DNA of 64,000 nucleotides from Klebsiella pneumoniae (GTDB lineage: Bacteria; Verrucomicrobiota; Verrucomicrobiia; Limisphaerales; SXTU01). Positions 62,501-64,000 of this stretch are shown one piece after another; position 1 is the first letter of the stretch; each line of letters opens with the position of its first letter. The notes under the pieces are model-generated. The model was not told the DNA's origin. It did no database searches and saw only the letters and a list, made by a program, of their open reading frames with translations. The translations under genes were made by a program, and so were the position numbers. The stretch spans positions 1 to 64,000 of the forward strand of contig CALQJI020000021.1 of assembly GCA_943330855.2 (NCBI GenBank). The letters are read 5' to 3'.

Positions 62501-64000
62501 GTCGAACTGTTGATGGCGGTGAGGAGCGTCGCCAGCGTGGTCGCAGTGGCCGACGGCACGGTGATGGTCAGGACCGAGCCGCTGACGGCGCCAACCTGCA
62601 CGGAGGTGACGGCTCCCTTGACGATGCGAATCGTGGTTCCGTTGACCGACGCAGTGTTCGAGTCAGACAGGAAACTCAGAGTCACTGCCGACGTCGGAAC
62701 CGCGTTGACGTCCTTCACGAGCACCGTGCCCACCGTTGTGCCATTGCTCTTCCACAACTCGATGCCCGTCAACCCGTCGTCCGCGGTGAAGTAAAGCGTG
62801 CCGTTGAGGTCCGTCAGGTTTGTCGGGTTGGAGCTAAGCTGGCTCGCGGTGGACGCGCCACTGACGTAAGGCTGGAGGTCTTTCACCAACAGGGTGCCTG
62901 CCGCGGTGCCATTGCTGGTCCAAAGTTCGCGGCCCACCACGCCGTCATCGGCGGAGAAGAACAACGCTCCGTTCGAGCTTACGAGGTTCTGCGGAGTCGA
63001 AGCGGTGCTGCCGCTGCGGATGTCCTTCACGAGCTTTGTGCCTGCGCCGGTCCCGTTGCTCGTCCACAACTCCACGCCATTCACGCCGTCGTCCGCGGTG
63101 AAGTAGAGCACACCGTTCACGCTGACGAGATTGGTGGGACTGGAGCCCGTCGCGCCGGCGCGGATGTCCTTCACGAGCACGGTGCCCGCCGCCGACCCGT
63201 TGGTCTTCCACAACTCGACGCCATTCACGCCGTCGTCTGCGGTGAAATACAAGGTGCCGTTGGCCTCGGTGAAATTGGCGAGCGCTGAACCACCACTGCC
63301 GGGAGCGATGTCCTTCACGATGCCATCGTAGCTCGCCAACACGACCAGCCCGCCCGCGACTCCGGTCAGTCCTTTGCCGGCCACGGTCACGCTGACATTT
63401 GCGATGGCGATGCGCGTCACTCTCGCTCCGCTTGGCTGCGTGCTCTGGTCGAAGACGAAGTCGCCGGCGAACACGGGCCCACTCTCGCTCACGAGGGCCA
63501 GGCTCGCACCGATCACTTCCACGCGCACATACGGGCCAGCCGGCACAGTCACGGTCACCGGCATGCCCGCGACGACGACCGTCTCGTTCACGGCGACCAT
63601 GCCGGTGTTGATGGCGAGCTTCACTGTGCCGCCCGTAAGATTCACTCCCGGCAAATTCAAACTGGGACTGACCGTGAACGAAGCGGCCAGACCCTGCGGC
63701 GTGATAACGAGCAGACCGCTGCCGTTGCTCACGGAGAGGAAGGCCGTGGTGCCGTCGCCGAATGAGAGCGAGAGATTGGTCACCGCTACGCGGACAATTC
63801 TCGTGCCCACGCTGTTCGTCGACTGTTCGAACACGAAGTTTCCGCCGAGGCTCTGGCCCGCGACCACGAGCGTGACGGCAGTGCCGCGGACGCGGACGTA
63901 ATTATTGGCGGCGACGGCGTTGTCCGTCCGCAAATCCACCGTGAACGCGCCGGCGAAGCTCACGCCCGTGATGTTGAAGGCCACGGCGCCGCTGAAGTTG
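1..64000 (-). CDS. Interior of one giant modular repeat protein (both ends outside window)
   Basis: A single minus-strand reading frame (codons ending at coordinates 1, 4, 7 ...) is open over the whole window, about 21,333 codons, without start or stop. I translated lines near 1, 7.5 k, 11.4 k, 12.5 k, 14.3 k, 22.7 k, 31.4 k, 41.3 k, 45.9 k, 57.7 k and 63.9 k, and all fall in this same frame and give recognisable protein. Modules seen are RTX calcium-binding repeats, FG-GAP, P-domains, PA14, discoidin-like, PPC-like, leucine-rich, Ig-like and filamentous-haemagglutinin-like repeats. The protein is rich in Gly, Ala, Thr, Val, Asp and Asn. I noticed only two cysteines (7,498-7,500 and 24,211-24,213), which fits an extracellular protein. 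No signal peptide, membrane helix, secretion signal or enzyme motif is visible; these would lie in the missing ends if present. Likely a secreted or surface adhesin or scaffold. Family resemblance is to giant beta-strand-repeat proteins of PVC bacteria. The open frame is near certain; the function is inference. Confidence 0.95.
8560..9170 (-). repeat. GxNND domain cluster, two copies inside the beta-helix region
   Basis: IKSPGANNDLRFTATTAGAT with IVRIFDDGTLTTNTAVATW and LLVNVNLTNTTAATVLAQVN; then LPISGASNNLLFTATATGSA with TIALVNSDVATVTVQANGGT and HTAAQIAAAVTSV. They are inserted between beta-helix strands on both sides. Confidence 0.8.
9170..11340 (-). repeat. Filamentous-haemagglutinin-like beta-helix region
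   Basis: Short beta-strand runs such as GAIDISKNLVIRTGTLQLQA, LLVAQPASGPDGLG, GDVMLLNLTGEMIVTSANAS, GDITISTGPLGGDVTITGRL, NVVIQGDIGGTEALENLTIV, SAGSVTINGRINVRGRF, GTITFKQNVTSAGELRITAA and NLLFTGSTIVVGAMKQL. Regular VxIxGxI / LxIxxAGxV strands are characteristic of right-handed parallel beta-helices of FHA type. Exact repeats are not visible here. Confidence 0.78.
11340..11640 (-). repeat. RTX block with the cadherin-like YVF ending
   Basis: DRLEIDVSVDVPVIAYGGDG, NDWLRGGVTGNRLFGGAGND, TLVSTAASDTLAGGTGDDSY, VFAAGYGNDTIVEF. The last element, GDDxYxFxxGxGxDTIxEF, is the classic terminating form of RTX arrays. Confidence 0.92.
11640..12400 (-). other. Leucine-rich repeat-like segment
   Basis: ILINDAALRAAIGRALG, SSELFRITQLDASRLGVTDL, RGLRFLTNLESLNLSGNTIG, LNGLGELVPGTDAGTGMA, LTKLRYFAMDANAG, and NRLVFLSLNNTTPTI. 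The L-x-x-L-x-L-x-x-N pattern, a leading xxL..AI..ALG cap and the order 'Lxx..LTxLxxLNLSxNxI' fit bacterial leucine-rich repeats of the sort often placed in surface adhesins. It is short, four to five repeats. Confidence 0.75.
12400..12570 (-). repeat. Short RTX block
   Basis: DRDILHGGEGEDILIGNGGA and DSLFGDSGVDFFIGE. Three turns, separating the propeller-like repeats from the leucine-rich segment. Confidence 0.88.
12570..13480 (-). repeat. Propeller-like LYF/LWR repeats
   Basis: LLFTVKRTDNGTTEVWRAIG, LYFVSNNTTAPSLWRTVTG, LYLAIDRTIGDAVNPTELW, ILFLTVNAGSLGNQLWRIL, LYVRQTTNKILRVGATENV and AFYYSAGTPGNLRTGGDLNG. About six blades of ~50 residues, then NLFYQIDTWAPFAGEADPG leading into an RTX turn. 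Confidence 0.75.
13480..14690 (-). repeat. GxNND domain cluster, four copies
   Basis: Copies begin with PQFQVRIIDDGTLVGDTATA (partial), then IHPAGENNDFIITAVQDGPA (line 14,341-14,400 translated), LQPSGNFNDLVITARETGAT, and LRLPGANNDLFISSDRLRGG. Each continues with LLFVQDSTLTADQARADYDG or similar and a LTxxLNxxVxxAAAIVAAVN helix. Period about 310-330 bp. These are the copies that look most like the phage virion domain. Confidence 0.82.
14690..17200 (-). repeat. Propeller-like LYF/ELW repeats with an embedded PPC-like domain
   Basis: Units such as LYLSALESGGTRGVELYRS, NVFFTTSAATGVNLWKWSG, LFFVANVPTGGSTPFKLFY, LYFTSGDRLWFTSGT, FLYYTVDAINPTRVELWKI and LYFTVQNAASAYQLWRSDG recur. Between about 15,800 and 15,460 lies an insertion: WTRMALRIEASTAQPFSI, LTFKLAAQAGVLADVF and RNMVAGTYYVRVYDPS, whose GTYYVRV ending is PPC-like. 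ELYRSDP near 15,955 and VTLADATRGALFTYSS mark its edge. Confidence 0.72.
17200..17890 (-). repeat. GxNND domain cluster, two copies
   Basis: LQPGGTNNDVVITTADNKFT with IAVKFIDDGTITTNVATATY and TLTLNIKNGVTTAGTILMAI; then VTIDPVGANNAIRFTYLGNT with YTIQFVPGVTLTKDLIEAVN. The second copy is followed by GKFTVEKGTDIESASND. Confidence 0.78.
17895..19450 (-). repeat. ~105-residue tandem repeats, partly near-identical
   Basis: Five units. The middle three share STAVFNVSTASITATMTF, VGGVPKISNLSGISAG, GTSLASKLNADA, VGAGLTASW and LTITDALGRALANADLDD. Spacing is 315 and 318 bp (GATGCCGGAC at 18,391, 18,706 and 19,024). Bases 18,382-18,520 and 18,697-18,835 are identical over 139 bp. The outer units (17.9-18.2 and 19.15-19.45 kb) are clearly diverged. 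This is the most recently duplicated part of the gene that I can see. Confidence 0.92.
19450..20440 (-). repeat. GxNND domain cluster, about three copies
   Basis: VIVPGANNDFQVTAPNSEAN with LLNIHIQAGVTTANQIVTVV; VRPEGAKNDLTFTAIATGTS with TTIRFIDDGTVTG; and a copy with SLVFTSKQSGTAYNGTVIVI, QDGASVSNGAAQATESGN and IGTVIAALNRLG. Each has a strand pair ending in TA, a V-x-[FL]-I-[DN]-D-G turn, then a strand plus TTAxQIxxxxxxL helix. Confidence 0.78.
20440..21870 (-). repeat. Propeller-like LYF repeats
   Basis: Recurrent ~45-60 residue units with LTxxxxxLYFxAxxxxxxxLW or LYxxxG: VVGNRLYLVANDITNPAG, AVGDTLYFIRDGNTLW, TLYFRATYLATTALYQAQG, NNALYYVGDSAGEALLF, TKLYFVASNGAATGLW and SKLYFAATASADTELYSVD. 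A run of this type usually forms a beta-propeller. Relatives are at 12.6-13.5 and 14.7-17.2 kb and the ELW arrays at 61.6-63.3 kb. Confidence 0.75.
21990..22330 (-). other. PA14 domain, copy 2
   Basis: TNYAMKFEGFLNITTAGNYT, FTLGSDDGSRLTIDGVVRV, NHDGLHATTQLSSSAFALTA, GAHTIKLEFFQQGGGASLQL and a final FYSG. The SDDGSRLxIDG, NHxGLH, LxxGxHxIxxxFFQxGGxxxLxL order is diagnostic for PA14. It is followed by a segment with VEVPASAYKNEA. Carbohydrate binding is the usual role. Confidence 0.93.
22690..23660 (-). repeat. FG-GAP / EF-hand-like repeat region, block 2
   Basis: DVNGDGLDDL (near 23,630), DVNRDGYGDF (23,410), DFNGDGEMDL (23,185), DLNADRIADL (22,930) and DADLDGDGFPDDNRY (near 22,690-22,725). 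The intervening FSEPRFVYRD, VYLLPGR, LLVYFGNSTY and LHVVYGANLL strands are typical of FG-GAP units. The four P-domains sit between blocks 1 and 2 as if inserted in one propeller. Confidence 0.9.
23660..24020 (-). other. Proprotein convertase P-domain, copy 4
   Basis: YITDLNVKLNLTYPQLQRLK, GELVAPDGTAVTLFNG, NMAFDNLGGALTTAPYTG, SFNGKNPNGVWKLSLTDTTG and GVLVDWQLEISY. The APDGT, NPNGVWxLxxxD and GxLxxWQL landmarks are present. It passes straight into FG-GAP block 2. Confidence 0.87.
24020..24425 (-). other. Proprotein convertase P-domain, copy 3
   Basis: LISDVDVSVTLTHANVGGLQ, TVFDQDCATSLSSGSGTF, LLSALDTLTPNATWTLEIVD, GTLSNWEIRVRTN. It contains one of only two cysteines I noticed (24,211-24,213). 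The domain is complete but the SPxGT loop is replaced by NNGAGTT. Confidence 0.82.
24425..24780 (-). other. Proprotein convertase P-domain, copy 2
   Basis: ALTDVDFRLNLTHPNLSDLR, AYVTSPTGQQFTLFGFGS, NWKGSWVLTLLNRSEAVGKL, IDWAVTTKTN. More diverged: the TYxGDL element is HPNLSDL. Follows copy 1 after a TTGGGDG linker. Confidence 0.8.
24780..25240 (-). other. Proprotein convertase P-domain, copy 1
   Basis: VLDVNVVVNLTHTYTGDLAI, WLSSPNGTMVQLFNRRGGGG, TTFDDEAG, PLSAFDGATGNGMWTLKISD, GVLANWQLVVST. The features V-x(5)-HTYxGDLxIxLxSPxGT, FxGxxxNGxWxLxxxD and GxLxxWxL define the P-domain of subtilisin-like convertases. No subtilase catalytic domain precedes it. This is the best-conserved of four tandem copies. 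Confidence 0.92.
25240..27960 (-). repeat. FG-GAP / EF-hand-like repeat region, block 1
   Basis: Integrin-alpha-type FG-GAP repeats carrying calcium loops: DFNGDGFADF (near 27,800), DLNGDGISDL (27,505), DLNGDGKDDL (27,270), DFNGDGKADF (27,090), DYDNDGFNDI (26,750), DFNGDGRDDF (25,900), DVNADGFADL (25,735). A dockerin/EF-hand-like run DLNNNGVFDAGEDLNANGKF lies near 27,640-27,710. Text such as YLGGHLNEDLN or VLFGRPDDLN between loops is typical of FG-GAP blades. A GxNND-like segment is inserted at 26,180-26,540. The repeats probably form a seven-bladed propeller or two; they are commonly adhesive. Confidence 0.9.
27960..28280 (-). other. Flagellin/hook IN motif-like domain, copy 7
   Basis: LARFTVTLGTESFVISLNDD, ADLDSLVADVNTQFAAAGI, GYLVFSRVSAGDIAVTLDS and ASVLGFSALQTSGG. 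Last copy in the reading direction, directly before the FG-GAP region. The LGF after the strand pair is also typical of IN-motif proteins. Confidence 0.6.
28560..29050 (-). repeat. RTX block
   Basis: VVDLRAGNDVFHGDPAYLF, IHGGSGNDRLFGGPYADLLF, GDTGNDFIAGGEGDDVIDGG, AGKDLLAGYTT. A well-formed run of seven or so turns, ending in NGVDGGNDDVNFASLVPEV. The stretch 28,280-28,560 that follows has no recognisable motif. Confidence 0.9.
29070..29420 (-). other. Flagellin/hook IN motif-like domain, copy 6
   Basis: ADITFGLVLGGVEYSITVPV, then TSHSDLAKDIIVAMRTATNQ, and GRLVFLTTELAKTQPLNASA. Strand-helix-strand order as in the other copies, with a longer helix. It lies between two RTX blocks, keeping the alternation seen from 34 to 28 kb. 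Confidence 0.55.
29540..30070 (-). repeat. RTX block with adjoining beta segment
   Basis: VRKDVILGGVGNDRLQGG, MGEDWIFGGPGNDVISGG, ASDLLFGGPGDDSFQI, and near 29,560-29,620 QMFGGDGDDRVLFVGGD. About six RTX turns, interrupted by a 40-residue linker. Residues before it (29,880-30,070) form a GYTILNLSGKAGGSISLG strand segment of uncertain type. Confidence 0.85.
30070..30350 (-). other. GxNND domain, dispersed copy
   Basis: INPSGANNGFKISGAAGVIV, RILDTAASAGAETASFSAG, TLTIGIKDGQSTAAQIIAVI. Same fold pattern as the clusters at 8.6-9.2, 13.5-14.7, 17.3-17.9 and 19.4-20.4 kb: GANNxxxxxA, VRxxD, then LTxxIxxGxSTAAQIxxxIN. Confidence 0.7.
30350..30945 (-). other. Two pre-peptidase C-terminal (PPC)-like domains
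   Basis: Copy 1: TGLTMDSADDVDYFVFQLG, LGLAIYDLNQLSELGIF, AFLLVNIDDLG. Copy 2: LSIHGAVDVDYFKFTLGHD, LEFAIVDLNNNVLKNS, and LKGLPKGTYYARVKSGS. DxDYFxFxL near the start and GLxxGTYYxRV at the end are PPC hallmarks. PPC domains accompany secreted hydrolases but here no enzyme is attached. Another likely copy lies near 15.5 kb. Confidence 0.75.
30945..31670 (-). other. Flagellin/hook IN motif-like domains, copies 4 and 5
   Basis: Copy 4: KFNLLLNGSRDAFVLSLP, ATLADLVSDLNAVLKGADL, AKLAFIPALSSSVTSIQI. Copy 5: DIEFSVSINRGTTVKLRV, QSLDDLVADLNAAITQVGL, NRIRLYTLLATANPTLRLTI. These two are the clearest matches to the strand-helix-strand pattern 'LxDLVxxLNAA ... L ... RLxLxTL'. Confidence 0.65.
31680..32150 (-). 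other. Spacer with one RTX-like turn, no other feature seen
   Basis: Contains FHLITRLTNNNGN-like and FTFAASVKLNFNATNSAG strands (near 32,040-32,100), a Gln/Glu-rich stretch YQQQEMEASLLPPEGDF near 31,850-31,900, and IIDALDGNDQINVGP followed by VDAGPGDDTVLFTSGN near 31,740-31,850. The latter two are RTX-like. The rest is unassigned linker. Confidence 0.55.
32150..32440 (-). repeat. Degenerate RTX block
   Basis: DTGLNRMLGGKRDDDLYGG, NGLDFMYGNGGTDTMYR and SLDGGLSGDDW. Three to four weak RTX turns. The following residues (WYYRATNADDVINVDF) return to an ordinary beta segment. Confidence 0.8.
32440..33130 (-). other. Flagellin/hook IN motif-like domains, copies 2 and 3
   Basis: Copy 2: GQLTADAHFALVVGSGKPVD, QSVSDLVADINAALAQTSL, GLSIAFSTLGTTLSITSI. 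Copy 3: ASLTLRNNNTSATISLPA, TSLDQLVGQINDQIEQSLL, AGRLVFRSLTTSLKFI. The helix with SLDxLVxxIN and the RLxFxSLTTxLxI strand are conserved in both. They are joined by a ~40-residue linker. Confidence 0.6.
33165..33440 (-). repeat. RTX repeat block
   Basis: VDGGPGNDTILGSTGRDRLD, GGFGSDTVYGFGGDDRLFG, WLFGGQGNDDVIAGQGTN. About five GGxGxD-type turns in a row, between two IN-like domains. Confidence 0.9.
33690..34010 (-). other. Flagellin/hook IN motif-like domain, copy 1
   Basis: ASFTLALGTKSHSFNVNLS, then LDSVVDSLNQAF, a strand AEVEAVRRGARVVIISRG, and SVSGANDYAVSRLGL. The arrangement is strand, a 'SxxDLVxxLNxA' helix, and two strands with LxLTS-like ending. It resembles the IN motif of flagellins and FliD, which also occurs in other extracellular repeat proteins. 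Six further copies lie between 28 and 33.1 kb. Confidence 0.55.
34100..38050 (-). repeat. Main RTX array with ~125-residue higher-order period
   Basis: The densest calcium-binding region, with dozens of GGxGxD nonads: GGAGNDVLFGG, DGDGGEDVLVGDGG, LGGSGNDTIHGG, LRGGLGSDVILGDNG, FGGSGDDQIYGG, MGGSGNDIINGNGGDDF. Between 37,230 and 35,880 a longer unit of about 370 bp recurs. It begins with GGNDxID (36,610; 36,240; 35,880) and contains ILLGDNG or VFIGDNG (36,905; 36,530; 36,160). So short RTX turns are nested in a larger repeat. Beyond 35,200 the order becomes irregular (FGGRGNDILLGGAGDDFLVG, GGADSDVLLGGDNDDIL). RTX arrays fold on binding extracellular Ca2+, usually after type I secretion. Confidence 0.93.
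38050..39100 (-). repeat. YLGGEPV short repeat region
   Basis: Imperfect ~25-30 residue repeats containing YVGGEPAVDPFTKQPL, VYLGGEPVLHSAGDPV, RYLGGEQVYDEGG, LHLGSQAYIHNRRDQVF, then, after a gap, YYGDERVQVG, FHLRGEQVYRL and LFLGNEPVLRTGGEQVF. The middle part (38,400-38,650) carries an unrelated strand segment, VTVANYDLKTGDTVGVVVY. I know no family name. The G-x-E-x-V spacing suggests one beta-hairpin per unit. Confidence 0.75.
39360..39740 (-). other. Discoidin / F5-8 type C-like domain
   Basis: The segment shows FTIYEHDDGLVEFGKIDVLV, SQDGSTWVSVKSSEGSP, SFARSYDLGSLSSARYIRIT and GGFDLDAIGI. The order FxVYE..., VxVSxDGxxW, ARYIRIxD, GFDLDAI matches the second half of discoidin-like domains seen in secreted bacterial proteins. 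It follows PA14 directly, a pairing common in glycan-binding proteins. The short length makes the family call moderate. Confidence 0.65.
39785..40185 (-). other. PA14 domain, copy 1
   Basis: Begins GTGLFAEYWNNKDYTG, then VRVDPTINFDYGNGG, FSARWTGYIQAPASGTYRF, YTKSDDGVRLTVGGQILID, IDIFFYDQGGPAYMQLSW, and ends with a TPPGG loop. This is the classical PA14 order (LxAEYY...; FSVRWxGxxxxPxxGxYxF; DDGxRLxVDG; ExxxxxGxAxxxLxW). PA14 domains typically bind carbohydrate. A second copy is at 22.0-22.3 kb. Confidence 0.9.
40190..41150 (-). other. Mixed segment with short RTX-like pair
   Basis: The core reads VTGAGNDRVNIEEASG and IYGGAGDDTVEVHDGN near 40,680-40,790, a two-turn RTX-like patch. It is preceded by LDGIESLDIRLAAGDDQFTF. 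After it come strands such as FRFTDGSGNSTTYAL and GNVDLRAVVQNPNG, and a linker up to the PA14 domain. The remainder is not assigned. Confidence 0.6.
41150..41640 (-). other. Non-repetitive island rich in Trp and Phe
   Basis: About 160 residues unlike the surrounding repeats. They include FELGFWQSILSLFGVGPDV, then VARKILSDKVSAILREKAA (probable helix), ISQAQIQVSTRTVWRGWWFF, SFPRTTVEVRVSNFVVDYEV and LEARTKLVQPPSITVDPP. Charged helix, aromatic cluster and proline-rich linkers contrast with the Gly/Thr/Asn-rich background. No family recognised; it could be a folded recognition or oligomerisation domain. Confidence 0.6.
41640..43560 (-). repeat. Degenerate RTX-like repeat region
   Basis: Scattered GG[AST]G-[NDF]-x elements such as GAGNDTIDAG, LGNDTVTGGFGLD, LAGGAGNNTMVLGD, IMGGGDDEIIIG, LHGGAGNDRFLLK and VTGGSGDDTIHIGG. 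They are separated by 50-100 residue inserts that lack the motif. The inserts contain VRVNINDSGEGSGVDFLLVN-type strands. Calcium binding is likely but sparser than at 34-38 kb. Confidence 0.8.
43560..44480 (-). repeat. RTX (hemolysin-type calcium-binding) repeat block
   Basis: GGSGDDVIIVHG, IRGGSGNDYIETD, VDGGDGIDIIHHNG, IRGGSGDDTITSD, IYGDAGDDIITVHG and YLGTGNDVVRIG follow one another at about 20-residue spacing between 44,300 and 43,830. GGxGxDxUx nonapeptides bind Ca2+ and form a parallel beta-roll in RTX proteins. The block's tail (43,560-43,800) is a less regular beta segment. Confidence 0.9.
44480..46935 (-). other. Second amphipathic all-beta region (about 820 residues)
   Basis: Long strands with aromatic residues, e.g. 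LADFFDEPVISLKSKQ, VVELNGFLQIQVAANSGGG, GDLNIANTIKIQGYFELEIS, FGEIELAPIGKLTVQGML, GLIAHIGLSLGADFGKDIGL and VRFKIKFLFFTFRATARFHL. Loose repetition of an LxxxGxxxINxTG element relates it to the LNIGDF modules. It ends directly before an RTX block. I recognise no named domain. Confidence 0.6.
46935..48870 (-). repeat. Ig-like ~125-residue repeats, five copies
   Basis: The D-V/I-x-F landmark occurs near 48,770 (KPYIDVLYNAPPG), 48,260 (NWVDVDFV), 47,925 (RSYMDVKFRPTNG), 47,565 (QRYLEVTFLPTAG) and 47,225 (NHFIDVTFTPTTG). Each is followed by SILDxxxEFxLTG, a GTxxFRYxxxG strand, and VxFxAGxWxDxxG. Spacing is about 340-360 bp except for the first, which is longer. Same unit as at 51.2-51.8 kb. Confidence 0.8.
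48870..51185 (-). other. Amphipathic all-beta region with a short polyglutamine tract
   Basis: About 770 residues of alternating hydrophobic and polar strands without strict periodicity, e.g. SIADFAFKNGLLYLTIAVG, VFGLLSGNVRVDVPGKFSL, KFKADTMEIKLGSFLAL, GLSIRLGLSELGPLNVMVTA. A run of five Gln (CAG codons) lies near 50,893-50,908. Some strands echo the junction modules (IGxxxxxxG, NxxG). There are no catalytic motifs and no membrane helix, although several hydrophobic stretches occur. Function unknown. Confidence 0.6.
51185..51835 (-). repeat. Ig-like ~125-residue repeats, two copies
   Basis: Two units with QRYLDVKFLDPNG (near 51,790) and GRYLDVTFLTQNG (near 51,400). Each continues with an ASILDxxxEFxxxG pattern, a GTTYRYxxxG strand, then F-x(4)-W-x-D. 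Five more copies of the same unit are at 46.9-48.9 kb. The strand pattern looks like an immunoglobulin-type fold; that is inference. Confidence 0.75.
51835..52780 (-). other. LNIGDF junction module, copy 3, and flanking beta strands
   Basis: Third punctuation module: LNIGDFVTLHGNITV, IFLGEGPYELSKGVLNP, VALTNAKVGFIS, YALHAEGDIALIGVDGLTV, NTTG and RTLTIPST. It is followed by FVGSVTIKVASFIEIGGTV and by strands ending near 51,840 (FRLNGFSLFGVGA). It closes the long beta-repeat superblock before the Ig-like repeats begin. Confidence 0.65.
52780..56900 (-). repeat. ~122-residue beta repeats, block of about eleven copies
   Basis: AGP[YF] elements lie near 56,598, 56,230, 55,862, 55,512, 55,155, 54,790, 54,420, 54,045, 53,655, 53,270 and 52,905, spaced 350-390 bp. 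The unit is as in the 58.0-61.1 kb block, e.g. AGPYLRVEGLNINLGIAGQ, LSGNIAFEQVKK, and DGTKDYVVVSGGTGTFLI. One copy has the GADRALGTADDKT insertion near 53,925-53,960. Copies are clearly homologous but diverged from one another, unlike the near-identical repeats at 18.4-18.8 kb, so this is an old expansion. Confidence 0.85.
56900..57600 (-). other. LNIGDF junction module, copy 2, with adjoining beta repeat
   Basis: Equivalent of the 61.1-61.6 kb module: LNIANFVVIEGSFTF, IFMGDGPGLL, GFLLSNAKFGLIRP, YALYAEGDVEVLGVSGVSV, an NNTG element and RTITIPGG. Upstream in the reading direction (57.3-57.6 kb) is a diverged 122-residue-type unit with NETFELDGQSY and GQASIAAGGVGVGG. The module separates the eight-copy block from the eleven-copy block. 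Confidence 0.7.
57600..57960 (-). repeat. Two tandem ~50-residue IWKD repeats with EF-hand-like acidic loops
   Basis: Two copies share the pattern DVxVxxGxGxW, GLxYxDA, then IWKD. They read DVQVFNGDGAW ... GLYYHDADRS ... EIWKDAAGG and DVKVYDGGDGNW ... GLFYNDANGSGNY ... DIWKDVTRSG. The acidic loops look calcium-binding. The pair replaces the short loop that normally sits between two strands of the 122-residue repeat, so it is a domain inserted into a repeat unit. Confidence 0.75.
57960..61070 (-). repeat. ~122-residue beta repeats, block of about eight copies
   Basis: AGP[YF] elements lie near 60,706, 60,341, 59,966, 59,604, 59,236, 58,867, 58,475 and 58,070, a spacing of 362-405 bp. Each unit carries: AGPYxRVEG, a GQTLxGxFxFEQ strand, RVAxxNVxLxLGDG, a GxGxxLIxxxGxAG turn, PGVxFxGxxxLxINNT, then SFxVGG. 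Two copies carry an insertion of the type GADGxxxTxDD (near 58,340-58,380 and 58,755-58,790), which lengthens the unit and could bind calcium. No Cys seen. Probably a stacked beta fold; the family is unknown to me. Confidence 0.85.
61070..61625 (-). other. LNIGDF junction module, copy 1
   Basis: This is a distinct module that punctuates the 122-residue repeats. In order it shows LNIGDFVTIEGNVNF, VFLGQGPVKLASGEINP, VLLRNAKIGLIKF, then a GTVEIIGINGVSFSGTA strand, an NTTG element and TLSIPNSS. Two equivalent modules lie at 56.9-57.4 and 52.0-52.5 kb. It seems to mark boundaries between superblocks of tandem repeats. I recognise no named family. Confidence 0.7.
61630..62334 (-). repeat. ELW-x-S-[ND]-GT repeat array, five units
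   Basis: Second array of the 48-residue unit, with ELW positions near 62,230, 62,085, 61,943, 61,798 and 61,655. The period is 143-145 bp and the VKD codons sit near 62,187, 62,044, 61,900 and 61,757. The last copy (ELWKIGT) is degenerate and passes straight into the next beta module. With the array at 62.7-63.3 kb it makes nine units. Confidence 0.85.
62335..62700 (-). other. ~120-residue beta/alpha spacer domain between ELW arrays
   Basis: The segment contains TTIRIVKGAVTSVQVG, a strand LTITVPSA, then TTLATLLTAINSSTNSPF. This resembles the second half of the GxNND domain found repeatedly at 8.6-9.2, 13.5-14.7, 17.3-17.9 and 19.4-20.4 kb: a beta strand followed by a TTA...AIN helix. It splits the ELW repeats into two arrays, which suggests insertion of one module into another. 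Assignment to the same family is tentative. Confidence 0.5.
62700..63315 (-). repeat. ELW-x-S-[ND]-GT repeat array, four units
   Basis: Four units of mostly 48 residues (144 bp; one spacing is 168 bp). Each has the pattern LVKDI, NLxxxNGxLYFTADDG, then ELWKTNGS or ELWTSNGT and a following GT. ELW codons lie near 63,207, 63,064, 62,919 and 62,752. Such ELWxSDGTxxGT repeats are common in very large planctomycete and verrucomicrobial proteins. The strand pattern suggests propeller-like blades, but that is inference. Confidence 0.85.
63370..63999 (-). repeat. ~122-residue beta repeats, most N-terminal copies seen
   Basis: About two copies of the unit that dominates 52.8-61.1 kb. Hallmarks are an AGPYVRVE strand near 63,520-63,540, a G-[QP]-x(2)-G-[ND]-F-V-F-[ED]-Q strand, RVAVTNLSLSFGDGTTAF, and LLVITPQGLAASF. 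The array continues beyond 64,000, so the repeat block starts outside the window. The fold is presumably all-beta from the alternating hydrophobic pattern; I do not know a named family. Confidence 0.75.

Noticed and set aside
1-64000. Several adjacent genes or an operon of adhesins
   Set aside because: No in-frame stop or intergenic gap is visible; domain blocks join without interruption in one frame.
1-64000. Pseudogene or frameshifted gene
   Set aside because: The same frame gives sensible protein at every point sampled from 1 to 64,000.
1-64000. Promoters, ribosome binding sites or terminators within the window
   Set aside because: All sequence is coding interior; any AT-rich or inverted patches are better explained by codon choice, and I saw none convincing.
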